Made by a program: the position numbers and the translations under genes. The notes below the pieces were generated by a model, which searched no databases, had not been told where the DNA came from, and worked only from the letters and a program-made list of their open reading frames with translations. Positions 9,753-18,546 of a stretch of DNA of 64,000 bases are shown piece by piece; position 1 is the first letter of the stretch, and the number at the start of each line of letters is the position of its first letter. Origin of the DNA: Streptomyces sp. NBRC 110611 (lineage in GTDB: Bacteria; Actinomycetota; Actinomycetes; Streptomycetales; Streptomycetaceae); NCBI RefSeq assembly GCF_001590865.1, contig NZ_BBUY01000005.1, positions 1 through 64,000 on the forward strand. Reading direction: 5' to 3'.

Positions 9753-10586
9753 CTATTCCTCCCCCGCCAGCCGCTGCACGTCCTCGTACCCCAGCACCTC
9801 GCCACCCGTCCCCGTGACATCCGGCAGTTCCCGCTCCGAGCCGATGGCCTCCGCCGCCCCGAGCATCGCCTGCAGGGCGGTACGGAAGAGCAGTGAGCCG
9901 GTGCTGATACGGCGAACGCCGAGCTCCGCGAGCCGGCTGACGGTGTGTCGCCCCGGGGCGAAGAGGATGTTCAGCGGCGCCGGGATCTCGGCGACCAGTA
10001 CCGACACGTCCGCGTCGGCGACGACTCCCGGGACGAAGATGCCGTCCGCGCCCGCGGCCAGATAGCTCTCGGCGCGCGAGAGCGTCGCCGAGAGCGGCGG
10101 CGGGGCGTCCACCCGCCAGTGGGTGTCGACCCGGGCGTTCAGGAAGAGCCCCGGTGCGCGCTCCTTCGCCGCGCTGATCAACTCGGCCTGACGGACCGGG
10201 TCCTGCAGCCCCGCACCACCGGGCAGCCCGTCCTCCAGGTTGAGGCCGGCCGCCCCGCACTCCGCCAACTCGCCTGCGATTGCGGCGACTTGGGCCGCGT
10301 CTCCGGCGTATCCGCTCTCGATGTCGACGGTGTACGGGCACGGCAGCCGGCCGTTGAGCCGCCGCGCCAGGGCCAGGGTCGCCTCGCGGACTTCGGTGAG
10401 GCCGCGGCCGTCCGGCCAGCCATGGGCCGAGGCGACGCCCAGACTCGTCGTACCGACCGCCGCGTACCCGGCTCCGGCCAGAGCGGCGGCCGAGGCGACA
10501 TCCCAGGCGTTGGGCAGCAGCAGGGGCCGGTCGGCGTGGTGCAGCGCATGGAAATGGAAGGTGGCGTACTCCGGGGAGGTGCTCAT
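9753..10586 (-). CDS. PEP mutase / isocitrate lyase superfamily enzyme
   Basis: This 277-residue protein has the TIM-barrel pattern of the superfamily: PNAWDVASAAALAGAGYAAV near the N-terminus, VDIESGYAG for the metal-binding acidic cluster, and LNLEDG for the following Glu-Asp pair. These enzymes cleave or rearrange C-C or P-C bonds of 2-oxo-acid-type substrates. The lyase loop K-K-C-G-H is absent, so it is not isocitrate lyase itself; oxaloacetate or carboxy-PEP hydrolase-like activity is possible. I chose ATG 10586 (MSTSPEYATFHFH) because family members begin close to this motif. It is a single gene with no obvious operon. Confidence 0.8.
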   Translation of the reverse strand: MSTSPEYATFHFHALHHADRPLLLPNAWDVASAAALAGAGYAAVGTTSLGVASAHGWPDGRGLTEVREATLALARRLNGRLPCPYTVDIESGYAGDAAQVAAIAGELAECGAAGLNLEDGLPGGAGLQDPVRQAELISAAKERAPGLFLNARVDTHWRVDAPPPLSATLSRAESYLAAGADGIFVPGVVADADVSVLVAEIPAPLNILFAPGRHTVSRLAELGVRRISTGSLLFRTALQAMLGAAEAIGSERELPDVTGTGGEVLGYEDVQRLAGEE

Positions 10587-10889
10587 ACGGGCACCGTAGG
10601 CATGTCTCCCTGCGGTAGCCAGCCGAGACTCGCGGCGAACAAGGGAGTCATGACCACTCCGGCGTACAGCCCTCACCCACAGCCCCCCGAGCACACGCGG
10701 CCGACCCCGCACCTCACCGGGTGGCCCCGGCCCGCACTCCGGGCGCCCACCGGGACCAGAAATGCCATACCCAAGTGCACAAATCACCCATAAACGCCGA
10801 TGTCAATACCCGCTGCTTTATGGTTGTTTGAATCCCCTGCCCGGTATACAGTCGACCAAGATCAACAAGAACACCGGGAAAGGCTTCAC
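10587..10889. other. 303-bp intergenic region, promoter side of a small secreted gene
   Basis: There is no credible gene here. The right half (about 10760-10880) is noticeably richer in A and T than its surroundings and probably holds the promoter of the SH3-like gene at 10890. I see no repeat or hairpin of note. Confidence 0.5.
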
Positions 10890-11207
10890 ATGAAGTCCAA
10901 GTGGATTTTCGCCGCTGCTGGCGCCATGACCGCCACCACGCTTCTCTTTTCCGCGCCGGCGGCGAGCGCTGCCTCCAAGGCCACAAAAATCTCGTTCACC
11001 ACCGATGGCACCCGCATACGGGCGAAGCTCGACATCAACTCCTCTGTCGCGGGGCTCGGATACAAGAGCCACTCGGTCACCGGGTACTGCCAGGGCCTGG
11101 CAGGAGACGCCTGGATGGTGAAGCTCAAGGACAACACCACTGGGGTAAGCGGCTGGTCCTACATCGGCAACCTGTCAGGCTGGAACAATCTCCCGTACTG
11201 CGGCTGA
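10890..11207 (+). CDS. Small secreted SH3-like domain protein
   Basis: This 105-residue protein has a signal peptide (MKSKWIFAAAGAMT..., cleavage near ASA, residue 29). The mature 75 residues follow the bacterial SH3 pattern: TRIRAKLDINSSVAGLGYKS, then WMVKLKDNTTGVSGW, then SYIGNL. Such domains usually bind peptidoglycan peptides. Two cysteines (GYCQG and the penultimate YCG) could form a disulfide. I chose ATG 10890, behind GGGAAAGG, instead of an upstream in-frame ATG because it gives a clean signal peptide. A strong terminator follows. Confidence 0.78.
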   Translation: MKSKWIFAAAGAMTATTLLFSAPAASAASKATKISFTTDGTRIRAKLDINSSVAGLGYKSHSVTGYCQGLAGDAWMVKLKDNTTGVSGWSYIGNLSGWNNLPYCG

Positions 11208-11261
11208 ATTCCCTTCCCGCGAACGTCGACGTGTGAGCCTTGACCGGTCGCGAGGGACGCC

Positions 11262-11304
11262 GCGAGGGGGCCGTCAGTAAACTGACGGCCCCCTCGCCGG
11301 TTTT
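11262..11304 (+). terminator. Rho-independent terminator
   Basis: A perfect 16-bp stem (gcgagggggccgtcag and its complement) with a TAAA loop is followed by CGG and a TTTTT run. It lies 55 bases after the SH3-like gene. Confidence 0.92.
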
Positions 11305-11404
11305 TCACAAGGAAACCTCTGTCGGCCAGAATTCCCCTCTCGACCGGAGATTCTCGGCCACACCGCCATACCGCCATACCGGCACAGGCCGACGGCGCCC
11401 CGTC

Positions 11405-12943
11405 TCAGCAGTCTCCCGCATCGCCACCTTCCGTGCCGCCTCCTGCCCGTGCGTAGAGCGTTACCCGGGCCCCCCGCACCTCCGTGGTGCCACACACTAC
11501 GAACGCCGAACGCAGCGTGGCCCGCTTGGCGATCTCCTCGTCACTGTTGTCGGCCGGCTGCCCGGCCGGGTCCCCGGCGACCACGATGCGGCGGCTGGCC
11601 AGCATCCGGCCCCGGACCTCGTCACCGGACAGCTCTGTTCCGTAGAGCGTGCGGGACGTCGACGGGCTCTCGGCCAGGGCAAGATCGCGCAGTCCACGGA
11701 AGTCGTGCGGCCGGGTCGCCATCCAGATCCGGCGCCGGGACGGCATGAAGAGCAGGCCGTCTCCCGGCTCAGCGACCTTCCGTACGGCCTGGGCGACCGC
11801 GGTGACGTCGTCGACCCGGCTGTCCGGGCTGCGGAGATGAACGTCGACGGGGAGCAGAGCCGCCAGGACCAACGCCACGGCCGCCACCCGGCGCAGCCGC
11901 CGGGTGCGGGTCTGGCCCTGCTCACCGGCCGGGCGGAGCAGCCGGGCCAGGGCCGCACCCGCGAGCAGCGCGAATCCGGCGACGTAGTACAGGACATAGC
12001 GGTCGACGTAGGCCGGTTGTAGGTGGGAGAGCAGGAGCAGCAGCAGAGTGGGGAGCAGGAGCAGGGGAACGGCCAGGTCACGCAGGCTGATCGGGCCGGA
12101 CGGGGGTACCTCCCGACGGGGGAGCGCCCGGACGCGGGCGCAGGCGAGGCCGAGGGCCGCGAGCACGGCGAAGGTCAGCAGCTGAACCGGGTCCGGCCAC
12201 ATCAGCCAGCTGATCTGCGCGGACTGCCGGGTGCTGTAGACCGCGAGCGGAGCCAGTCCGGCGAGGACGGCGGCCGCGCACAGCGCCCAGGCACGCCGTA
12301 CGCGGCGGGGCAGCCGGGCGAAGACCACCGCGGCGCCGTGCGCGGGCAGCGCCAGACACGCGAACTCGTGCAGCAGACAGGCGAACAGCATCAGCGCCGT
12401 ATAGCCCAGCCACAGCCTCCGGCGGGGACGGGCGGCGGCCCGCACCAGCAGGTAACCGGCCCAGACGACCAGGGCGCAGACGATCGCGTAGGAGCGCCCT
12501 TCCTGCGCGTACTGCTGCATGAGCGGGATCACCGCGAAGGTCAGGCCGGCGAACAGTCCCGCCCGCCGGCCGGCCAGCCGTCGGCCGAGCAGGGCCACAC
12601 CCGCCGCGGCGGCGGTCATCGCGGCCACGGACGGCAGCCGCAGGCCGATCGCCGCGCCGAAGTCCCCGTCGAGGGTGGCGTCGTAGAGGCGGAACCAGAC
12701 GTGCATCAGCGCGTAGTACGCGCCGTGGACGACATCGACGTGCTGGAGCGTGGCCCACAGGTCGGCCAGGCCGCGGTGGGCCATGTCGTACGTGGCCGCC
12801 TCGTCCCGCCAGATGGCTTCCCGCCGGCGGATCCCCCACGCCCCCAGGAGCAGCATCAGCCCGGAGGGCATCAGCCATACGGCGGTGCTCTGCGCCGCCC
12901 GGACGCCACGGGCGCCACGGGCGGCGATGGTGGTGCCGCTCAC
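11405..12943 (-). CDS. Polytopic glycosyltransferase, PMT/ArnT-like (GT-C)
   Basis: This 512-residue membrane protein has about ten hydrophobic segments. The first loop holds an acidic pair, WRDEAATYD (D47, E48), typical of GT-C enzymes that use lipid-phosphate sugars. QEGRSYAIV and LLLSHLQPAYVDRYVLYY match later conserved regions of this class. It probably moves a sugar from polyprenyl phosphate onto a wall or secreted acceptor. The GTG start overlaps the stop of the upstream carboxypeptidase (GTGA), so the two are co-translated and may act in the same envelope process. A start further inside, at MPSGLM, is less likely. Confidence 0.8.
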   Translation of the reverse strand: MSGTTIAARGARGVRAAQSTAVWLMPSGLMLLLGAWGIRRREAIWRDEAATYDMAHRGLADLWATLQHVDVVHGAYYALMHVWFRLYDATLDGDFGAAIGLRLPSVAAMTAAAAGVALLGRRLAGRRAGLFAGLTFAVIPLMQQYAQEGRSYAIVCALVVWAGYLLVRAAARPRRRLWLGYTALMLFACLLHEFACLALPAHGAAVVFARLPRRVRRAWALCAAAVLAGLAPLAVYSTRQSAQISWLMWPDPVQLLTFAVLAALGLACARVRALPRREVPPSGPISLRDLAVPLLLLPTLLLLLLSHLQPAYVDRYVLYYVAGFALLAGAALARLLRPAGEQGQTRTRRLRRVAAVALVLAALLPVDVHLRSPDSRVDDVTAVAQAVRKVAEPGDGLLFMPSRRRIWMATRPHDFRGLRDLALAESPSTSRTLYGTELSGDEVRGRMLASRRIVVAGDPAGQPADNSDEEIAKRATLRSAFVVCGTTEVRGARVTLYARAGGGTEGGDAGDC

Positions 12944-15489
12944 CCCAGCCTGGTCAGCTTCGCTCCGAACGTCGGCGCGACGAGGTCCTTCTGCAGGGCC
13001 ACCGGCACCGTCTGGGCGCTCGCGCCTGTGCCGACCGTCAGCACGCCGACCTGGGTGCCGGCCTTGGCCTCGTGCGGGACGGTCTTGCCGCCGTCGCCGA
13101 GGCTCATCTCCAGCTTCTGGCCCGGGACTCCCACCGCGTTCAGGTCCTTGGTGGCGACGACCGGCGTCAGCCCGTCCAGGCCGTCGTCGACGTAACCGAC
13201 GACCTGGCCCTTCTTCACCGCCGTGGCCGAGGTCAGCGCGTTGCGCACCACTTCGATGACCTTCTTGCTGTTGTTCTTGACCATCTTGAGGCTGTTGAGG
13301 GCGTCGGGGTCCACGCCCGCGAAATGCTGGCCCATCATCGTGCCAAGGATCAGCCGGTCCTTGCCGTCCACTGTCTTGTAGGCCGCCCAGGACAGCGTGC
13401 CGCCGGCCGCCGAGCTGGAGCCGGTCTTGATGCCCTTGATGCTCAGCCCTGCCAGCAGCAGGTCGTCGTTGTTGTTGTTGATCCGCTCCGGCAGGCCCGG
13501 GATCTCGGCGTTGGGCATGGCGACGATCGGCCGGAAGGCGTCGAACTTCATGACGGCCTCGGCCAGCTTGAGCTGGTCGACGGCGGTGCTCACGGTCTTG
13601 GCGTCCAGACCGCTGGGGTCGGTGTAGGTGGTGTTCTTCATGCCGAGGTCCTTGGCGGCGACGTTCATCTTCTTGACGAATGCCGCCTCGTTGTCGGACT
13701 GGGTGTCCCAACGGGCCAGAAGCCGGGCGATGTTGTTGCCGGACGGGATCATCAACATCTTGAGCATGTCCTGCTCGCTGAACTTCTGCCCCGCCTTGAG
13801 CCCCTCGATCCGCGACTCGCTCTCGGATCCGCCCTCGTCCACCGCCTTGGCATCGACCTCGATGTCCGGGCCCTTCTCGTCCTTCTTGAGCGGGTGGTCC
13901 TTGAGGATGACGTAGGCCGTCATGATCTTGGCGACGCTCGCGGTGGGCACCGGCTTCTGCTCGCCGAACGTCCCCAGCTCGCCGGAGCCCACAACCTTGA
14001 CTGCCGCCTGCCCCTTCTCGGGCCACGGGATGGACAGCTTGCCGCCCTCGAAGGTGAACGAGGACTTGGCGGCGCCGAAGGCGAGGGCAGGGTCGGGCAG
14101 CGGGCGCACCGACTGGACGACCACGAAGATGATCCCCAGCAGCGCCACCAGCGGGGTCCAGATCTTGACCCGGCGGACGATGGTGCGCATCGGCGTCTCG
14201 GCCGGCGGCGGGGTGTTGGTGAGCTTCGCCAGGAGGTCGAGCGGCGGCAGCGGCTCCTGCTTGGTCCGCTCCGACTCGGGCAGCGCGGCGGGCCCGGCGG
14301 CGCTCGCGGCACCGGTGGCCGCGCCGGCTCCGGCGGCGGCCGGCTTGGCGGGAGCGGCACCGGTGGCGGGCGGCAGAATCCCGGTGGCCGCGGCGCCACC
14401 GGACGCCTTGCCGGACGCCGCCTTACCGGTCTCCTTGCCGGATTCCTTGCCGGTCTCCTCCTTACCGGCCTTGCCGGAGGATCGGTCCGCGGGCTTCTGC
14501 CCGGCCGTGTCAGTGACCTTGTCAGTGACCTTGTCGGTGGCCTTGTCGGTGGCCTTCTCCGCGGCCTTGCCGGGGCCGGAGGCCGGGCCCGCGGTCTTGT
14601 CGGTGGCCTTGGCGGTCGTACGGGTCGGCGTCCGGGGCGCCGTCTTGCCCAGCGACTTGTCCGCGCTGCCGTCGTCCGCCGACTTCAGCGCCACGAACTG
14701 GCTGGTCCGCTCGGAGTCGCGCTCGGGAGCGTCCTCGGCGGCGGAGTCCTTGGCGGCGCCCGGCCCCTTCGCCACGCCGGAATCGGGAGCGTCCTTGCCC
14801 TCGCCCTTGGCCTCGTCCTTGCCCTTGGCCGGCGGGGCGATCTTGAACGTGGTGGTCGCCTGATCGACGGTCTCGGCCGAGGCGCCCTTCCCCTTGGTCT
14901 TGGCGATGGCAAACACACGGGTCGCGTCATCGACCGCCGACGCATCGTCCTCGGCCGCCTCGTCCTTACCGTCACCCTTGGCATCGGACGCCTCACCAGA
15001 GGTCTCACCGGACGTCGCGGCGACCGTCTCGGCTGCCGCCTCGGCAGGCCGGCCCTTCTGCCGCCCGACGGTCTTGAACACCGCGGTCGCCTTGTCGACG
15101 GCCTCGGACCCGGCGTCACTCCCGGCCCCGGACGCAGCTTCGGTGTCCGCGTCCGCGTCTGCGTCCGCGTCGGCTTCGGAGGTGGCCTCGGCCCGCTCCT
15201 CGCCCTCCGGCGCGGCCTTCACCTCAGCCTTCTCCTCGGCCTTCGGCTCCGCCGAGGCCGCCGCCTTCGCTTCCGCCTTCACTCCCGCCTTTGCGGGGGT
15301 ACCCGCAGACGCCTCCGAAGCCTCGCCCCGCTCAGGCTCCGCCGACTCCTTCGCCGGTTCCTTCTCCGACTCCTTCGCCGGTCCGGCCGGCTCCCCTCGG
15401 AAGGCGGACAGGCGCGGATCACGTTCGCTCCGCGCCGTCTCCCCCGACGACTGCTTCTTGTCCGACTTGTCGGGGGACTCGCCCGCCAC
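12940..15489 (-). CDS. D-alanyl-D-alanine carboxypeptidase (S11) with long disordered N-tail
   Basis: This 849-residue protein trims D-Ala from peptidoglycan stem peptides. The catalytic motifs are SVAK (S518), SGNN and KTGSSS. One transmembrane helix (about 445-462) places the first 440 residues in the cytoplasm. That tail is rich in Ala, Lys, Glu and Asp and carries four spaced T-x-x-F motifs (T135, T190, T212, T262), three inside a repeated D-x-A-T unit. T-x-x-F resembles phosphothreonine/FHA-type sites, which is inference. The DKATDKVTDKV stretch is a further repeat. I chose GTG 15489, with AAGGAGA six bases upstream; the open frame extends further without a ribosome site. The family is usually about 400 residues. 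Confidence 0.9.
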   Translation of the reverse strand: MAGESPDKSDKKQSSGETARSERDPRLSAFRGEPAGPAKESEKEPAKESAEPERGEASEASAGTPAKAGVKAEAKAAASAEPKAEEKAEVKAAPEGEERAEATSEADADADADADTEAASGAGSDAGSEAVDKATAVFKTVGRQKGRPAEAAAETVAATSGETSGEASDAKGDGKDEAAEDDASAVDDATRVFAIAKTKGKGASAETVDQATTTFKIAPPAKGKDEAKGEGKDAPDSGVAKGPGAAKDSAAEDAPERDSERTSQFVALKSADDGSADKSLGKTAPRTPTRTTAKATDKTAGPASGPGKAAEKATDKATDKVTDKVTDTAGQKPADRSSGKAGKEETGKESGKETGKAASGKASGGAAATGILPPATGAAPAKPAAAGAGAATGAASAAGPAALPESERTKQEPLPPLDLLAKLTNTPPPAETPMRTIVRRVKIWTPLVALLGIIFVVVQSVRPLPDPALAFGAAKSSFTFEGGKLSIPWPEKGQAAVKVVGSGELGTFGEQKPVPTASVAKIMTAYVILKDHPLKKDEKGPDIEVDAKAVDEGGSESESRIEGLKAGQKFSEQDMLKMLMIPSGNNIARLLARWDTQSDNEAAFVKKMNVAAKDLGMKNTTYTDPSGLDAKTVSTAVDQLKLAEAVMKFDAFRPIVAMPNAEIPGLPERINNNNDDLLLAGLSIKGIKTGSSSAAGGTLSWAAYKTVDGKDRLILGTMMGQHFAGVDPDALNSLKMVKNNSKKVIEVVRNALTSATAVKKGQVVGYVDDGLDGLTPVVATKDLNAVGVPGQKLEMSLGDGGKTVPHEAKAGTQVGVLTVGTGASAQTVPVALQKDLVAPTFGAKLTRLG

Positions 15490-15678
15490 CGATGTCTCCT
15501 TCGTACGTCGCACTGCTGTCTGACCCAGTGTTCCCGAGTGTCCTGTTGTCCGCATGAGGCCGCCTCGCCACCACGCGAACCGGAACCTGCCGCACCCCAC
15601 GGATAGCTGTCGCCGATGTACAAGACGAGAACGACATACCTACCGGTTCCCTACCGAACCCCCCACGCACTCTCGACA

Positions 15679-15712
15679 GATGAATGTGAGAGGGGTCACC
15701 CTGTCATTCATC
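15679..15712. promoter_or_regulatory. Inverted repeat upstream of GPP34 gene
   Basis: GATGAATG and CATTCATC are perfect 8-bp arms separated by 18 bases. They end 18 bases before the GPP34 start codon, in a position suited to an operator or a 5' hairpin. Confidence 0.4.
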
Positions 15713-15729
15713 CACGCGGGGAGGCATGG

Positions 15730-16503
15730 ATGGGCAGGAGCCGCAGAACAATTCCGGAGGAGCTTCTGCTGCTCGCTTTGGACCCGGCAACGGGCACCAC
15801 AGCGCAGCCGCAGTCGCTCGACCTCGGCCTGGCCGGGGCACAGCTAGTAGAGCTGGCTCTGGCAGGACGGATAGCCCCAGACGGGGATCGTATCGCCGTG
15901 GTGATGGCACGGCCGACAGGAGATCCGACTCTGGACTCCGCGCTCGAACTGCTGCGGCGACGCGGCAGTCCGGTGCGCGCGGTCCACTGGATCGGCGGGC
16001 CCCGCCTGGGGCTGCGCCAGACGTACCTCACACACCTCGAACGGTGCGGCATGGTGCATGCCGTGGCGGGGCAGATGTGCGGGGTACTGCCGACGACGCG
16101 CTACCAAGCGACGGAGACGGCGATCAGCCGGGAAATCAGGGCCCGGCTGGACAACGCGATCCGCACCGGCGTACCGCCGGACCCGCGGACCGCGGCACTC
16201 GCCGCGCTGGCCCACGCGGTCGGGCTCGGCAAGCACCTCTATCCAGGGAACGAGGGGCGGTCATCGCGCTCCCGTCTCCGGGATCTGATCCGGCACGACC
16301 CGATGGGCGGGCTGGTCGCACACGCCGTCATGGACGTGCAGAACGGCGTCGCGGCCCAGCCCCGGCGATCACAGGCCGCCAACGGCGGCGGCCGGACCGT
16401 ACGGCAACCGGCGTCCGCGTCCCGCGGCACGGCGGATCCGGCCGGCGCGCCGGACCAGTCACGGCACGGCCACAGCAGGATGGCCCGGGCGGGCGCCCGC
16501 TGA
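15730..16503 (+). CDS. GPP34 (GOLPH3-like) family protein
   Basis: This 257-residue protein has the family opening TIPEELLLLALDPATG and the segment LGLAGAQLVELALAGRI, followed by a helical core (LRQTYLTHLERCGMVHA). Eukaryotic relatives bind phosphoinositides at the Golgi. Actinomycete members are common but of unclear role; membrane or phospholipid binding is assumed. The tail after about residue 215 is low-complexity and probably disordered. I chose ATG 15730, about six bases after GGGGAGG. It is divergent from the carboxypeptidase gene. Confidence 0.82.
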   Translation: MGRSRRTIPEELLLLALDPATGTTAQPQSLDLGLAGAQLVELALAGRIAPDGDRIAVVMARPTGDPTLDSALELLRRRGSPVRAVHWIGGPRLGLRQTYLTHLERCGMVHAVAGQMCGVLPTTRYQATETAISREIRARLDNAIRTGVPPDPRTAALAALAHAVGLGKHLYPGNEGRSSRSRLRDLIRHDPMGGLVAHAVMDVQNGVAAQPRRSQAANGGGRTVRQPASASRGTADPAGAPDQSRHGHSRMARAGAR

Positions 16504-16818
16504 CGCCGTAGGGCGCCGCAGGGGCCCGCACCACCCGTGCGGCGCCACACCGGGCCATACGCACCATCCGAACCACCCGAACCATGCGCACCGCTCGCAG
16601 TACGCGTCACAGTACGCACGGCGGACCGGTCCGTTCTGGACGACGGCCGATCCGCCGCCCCGCGCACACCCGCTCCGCGCGCACACGCTTCACCCATATA
16701 CACCTGCGCACATATGCACGGCGCTCGCCTTCTGTACGCATTTCACTGCGCGGTGTCACCTCGGGGTGGCAGGCTGCTGAGGAAACGAAAGCAGTACGGA
16801 GCCGGAGGTGCACTACCC
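16504..16818. other. 315-bp intergenic region
   Basis: There is no gene. Short near-repeats of the type CGCACCATCCGAAC / CACCCGAACCATGCGCAC occur at about 16559-16592. The last 100 bases should hold the promoter of the XRE regulator; no clear operator is visible. Confidence 0.45.
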
Positions 16819-17685
16819 GTGGCGTCCAATATCAACCCCACCGTCAGGCGACGCCGCTTGGGCCAGGAGCTGCGCAGGCTCCGCGAGGACAAGGGCATGA
16901 CGGCGGAGCAGGTGGCCGAGGAGCTGCTGGTCTCCCAATCGAAGATCAGCAGACTCGAGAACGGCCGCCGCAGCATCAGCCAGCGCGACGTCCGCGACCT
17001 GTGCGCGGTGTACGAGGTCGATGACCACCGGATAGTCGAATCGCTGATGCAGATGGCGAAGGACTCACGCCAGCAGGGCTGGTGGCACGCCTTCGGCGAC
17101 ATCCCGTACAGCGTCTACATCGGCCTGGAGACCGAGGCCGCCTCGCTCCGGATCTATGAGTCGCTGCTGGTACCCGGCCTGCTCCAGACGCCCGGCTACG
17201 CCGAGGCGGTCATCCCCGGCACCGTCCCCGAGCTGGCGACGGACCACTTGGAGAAGCGGATCCAGGTGCGGATGCGCCGCCAGGAGCGCGTCAACGACCC
17301 CGAGAAGCCGCTGCGGCTTTGGGTGGTGCTGGACGAGAGCGCGCTGCGGCGGGTGGTCGGGAGCCATCTGATCATGCGCGAGCAGCTCGACCATCTCGTC
17401 GAGATGAGCAAATTGCCGCATGTGACGGTGCAAGTACTTCCCTATGACGCCGGTGCGCACGCCGGAATGTCGGGAACGTTCTCCATCCTGGAATTCGACG
17501 ACGCCTCGGATTCCAGCGTGGTGTACATCGAGGGCGTCACCAGCGACCTCTATCTGGAGAAAACCAACGATGTCCACAAATACACAATCATGTACGAGCA
17601 TTTGCGGGCACAGGCACTGAGCGCGGAAGCCAGCCGGGAGTTCATCGCGGACGCGGCGAAGACTCATGCGGATGCGGTGAGGTGA
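16819..17685 (+). CDS. XRE-family regulator with DUF5753 domain
   Basis: This 288-residue protein has an N-terminal helix-turn-helix (about 12-66: LGQELRRLREDKG, then SQSKISRLENGRR) and a C-terminal DUF5753 domain (ESLLVPGLLQTPGYA, HVTVQVLPYDAGAHAGM, FSILEF, VVYIEG). Such proteins form large families in Streptomyces and control differentiation or partner small acidic proteins. The start is GTG 16819, nine bases after GGAGGT. The next gene (199 bases on) encodes a DUF397 protein, the usual partner, so a paired regulatory switch is likely. Confidence 0.92.
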   Translation: MASNINPTVRRRRLGQELRRLREDKGMTAEQVAEELLVSQSKISRLENGRRSISQRDVRDLCAVYEVDDHRIVESLMQMAKDSRQQGWWHAFGDIPYSVYIGLETEAASLRIYESLLVPGLLQTPGYAEAVIPGTVPELATDHLEKRIQVRMRRQERVNDPEKPLRLWVVLDESALRRVVGSHLIMREQLDHLVEMSKLPHVTVQVLPYDAGAHAGMSGTFSILEFDDASDSSVVYIEGVTSDLYLEKTNDVHKYTIMYEHLRAQALSAEASREFIADAAKTHADAVR

Positions 17686-17884
17686 GGCCCAGGACCAGGG
17701 AAAACGGGGCGGAATATGGCATTCCGGAAAACCGGATCGCACCGTACACCCCGCCCCGCCTTCCATGAAAGGAGATCACGGAACACACCATTCGGACGGG
17801 TGAACGGCCTCGGCGGCTGGCGATGTCGGCGCGTAGCGTCATCACTACCGAATCCGCGGTAACTCAGAGTAAGCAGGAGTGAAC

Positions 17885-18094
17885 ATGGCCGTGCAGCCCA
17901 ATTCCGCATTCTCCTGGACCAAGTCCTCGTACTCCGGTGGCAACGGCGCCTGCGTGGAAATCGCCGTGCCCGCCACCGCAGCCATCGCCGTGCGCGACTC
18001 CAAGGACCCCGAAGGGGCGCGCCTCACGTTCGACAACCCCTCCTGGAACCACTTCGTGTCGAACCTCGCCGACGGCGCGTTCGACGTGGCGTGA
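17885..18094 (+). CDS. DUF397 small protein
   Basis: This 69-residue protein is typical DUF397: FSWTKSSYSGGNGACVEIA near the start, AVRDSKDPEGARLTF in the middle, and WNHFVSNL. These proteins usually sit beside an XRE/DUF5753 regulator, as here, and are thought to antagonise or modulate it. AGGAG is five bases before the ATG. An in-frame GTG two codons earlier overlaps the ribosome site and is less likely. Confidence 0.92.
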   Translation: MAVQPNSAFSWTKSSYSGGNGACVEIAVPATAAIAVRDSKDPEGARLTFDNPSWNHFVSNLADGAFDVA

Positions 18095-18128
18095 CCTGAC
18101 ACGTCAGCACCGCAAAACCGCAGATACG

Positions 18129-18169
18129 AGCCCTCTCGACTGGATCGCCGTCCTGGCCGAGGGGGCTCT
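18129..18169 (+). terminator. Hairpin after DUF397 gene
   Basis: GAGCCCTCTCG pairs with CGAGGGGGCTC (11 bp with one T-G pair), 35 bases after the DUF397 stop and just before the first intergenic repeat copy. There is no T run. Confidence 0.6.
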
Positions 18170-18171
18170 CC

Positions 18172-18344
18172 GCTGCGCTTGGCTTGCTTCCCACGTTGTC
18201 GTCTGCGGCGCCGTACCGTCCGTTTCGCCGTGGCGCCTGCGGCGGGCGTGGGTTTGTCGGGTGCGGGTCCGCTCCTCCGGACTGCCGTCCTGCGGAGCGG
18301 CCCCTCCCGTGAGGGGGAGGAAAGTCGGTGAGTGGGGGCGTACG
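18172..18344 (-). repeat. Structured intergenic repeat, copy A (inverted)
   Basis: This is about 173 bp in inverse orientation to copy B. The first 26 bases are the exact complement of the last 26 bases of copy B (18520-18545). The core hairpin is at 18265-18304, with a GGAC/GTCC tip stem. Copies A, B and C share the beginning, the hairpin and the end but diverge elsewhere. This copy follows the DUF397 gene. Confidence 0.85.
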
Positions 18345-18372
18345 CGAGTGGTCCACTGCGGACACGTACAGG

Positions 18373-18545
18373 GTTACGGTCACCCCCACCGGTCGTTTCC
18401 CACCCACCCACGGTAGGGGGCGCACCGCAGGACGTCAGTCCGGAGGGGCGCACCCGTGACGTACAGCCCCGCGCAGCGGAAAACAGCCCGCCGCCAGGCA
18501 CCACGGCGGGAAAGCCAACAACGTGGGAAGCAAGCCAAGCGCAGC
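18373..18545 (+). repeat. Structured intergenic repeat, copy B
   Basis: This second copy ends directly at the stop of the minus-strand ADP-ribosylglycohydrolase gene. Its hairpin is at 18416-18455. It contains a GTG-led open frame (TYSPAQR...) that is shared with copy C but not maintained downstream, so I do not call it a gene. Confidence 0.87.
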
Positions 18546-18546
18546 A

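Noticed and set aside
9753..10586. True isocitrate lyase
   Set aside because: Length (277) and absence of the KKCGH catalytic loop fit the wider PEP-mutase superfamily only.
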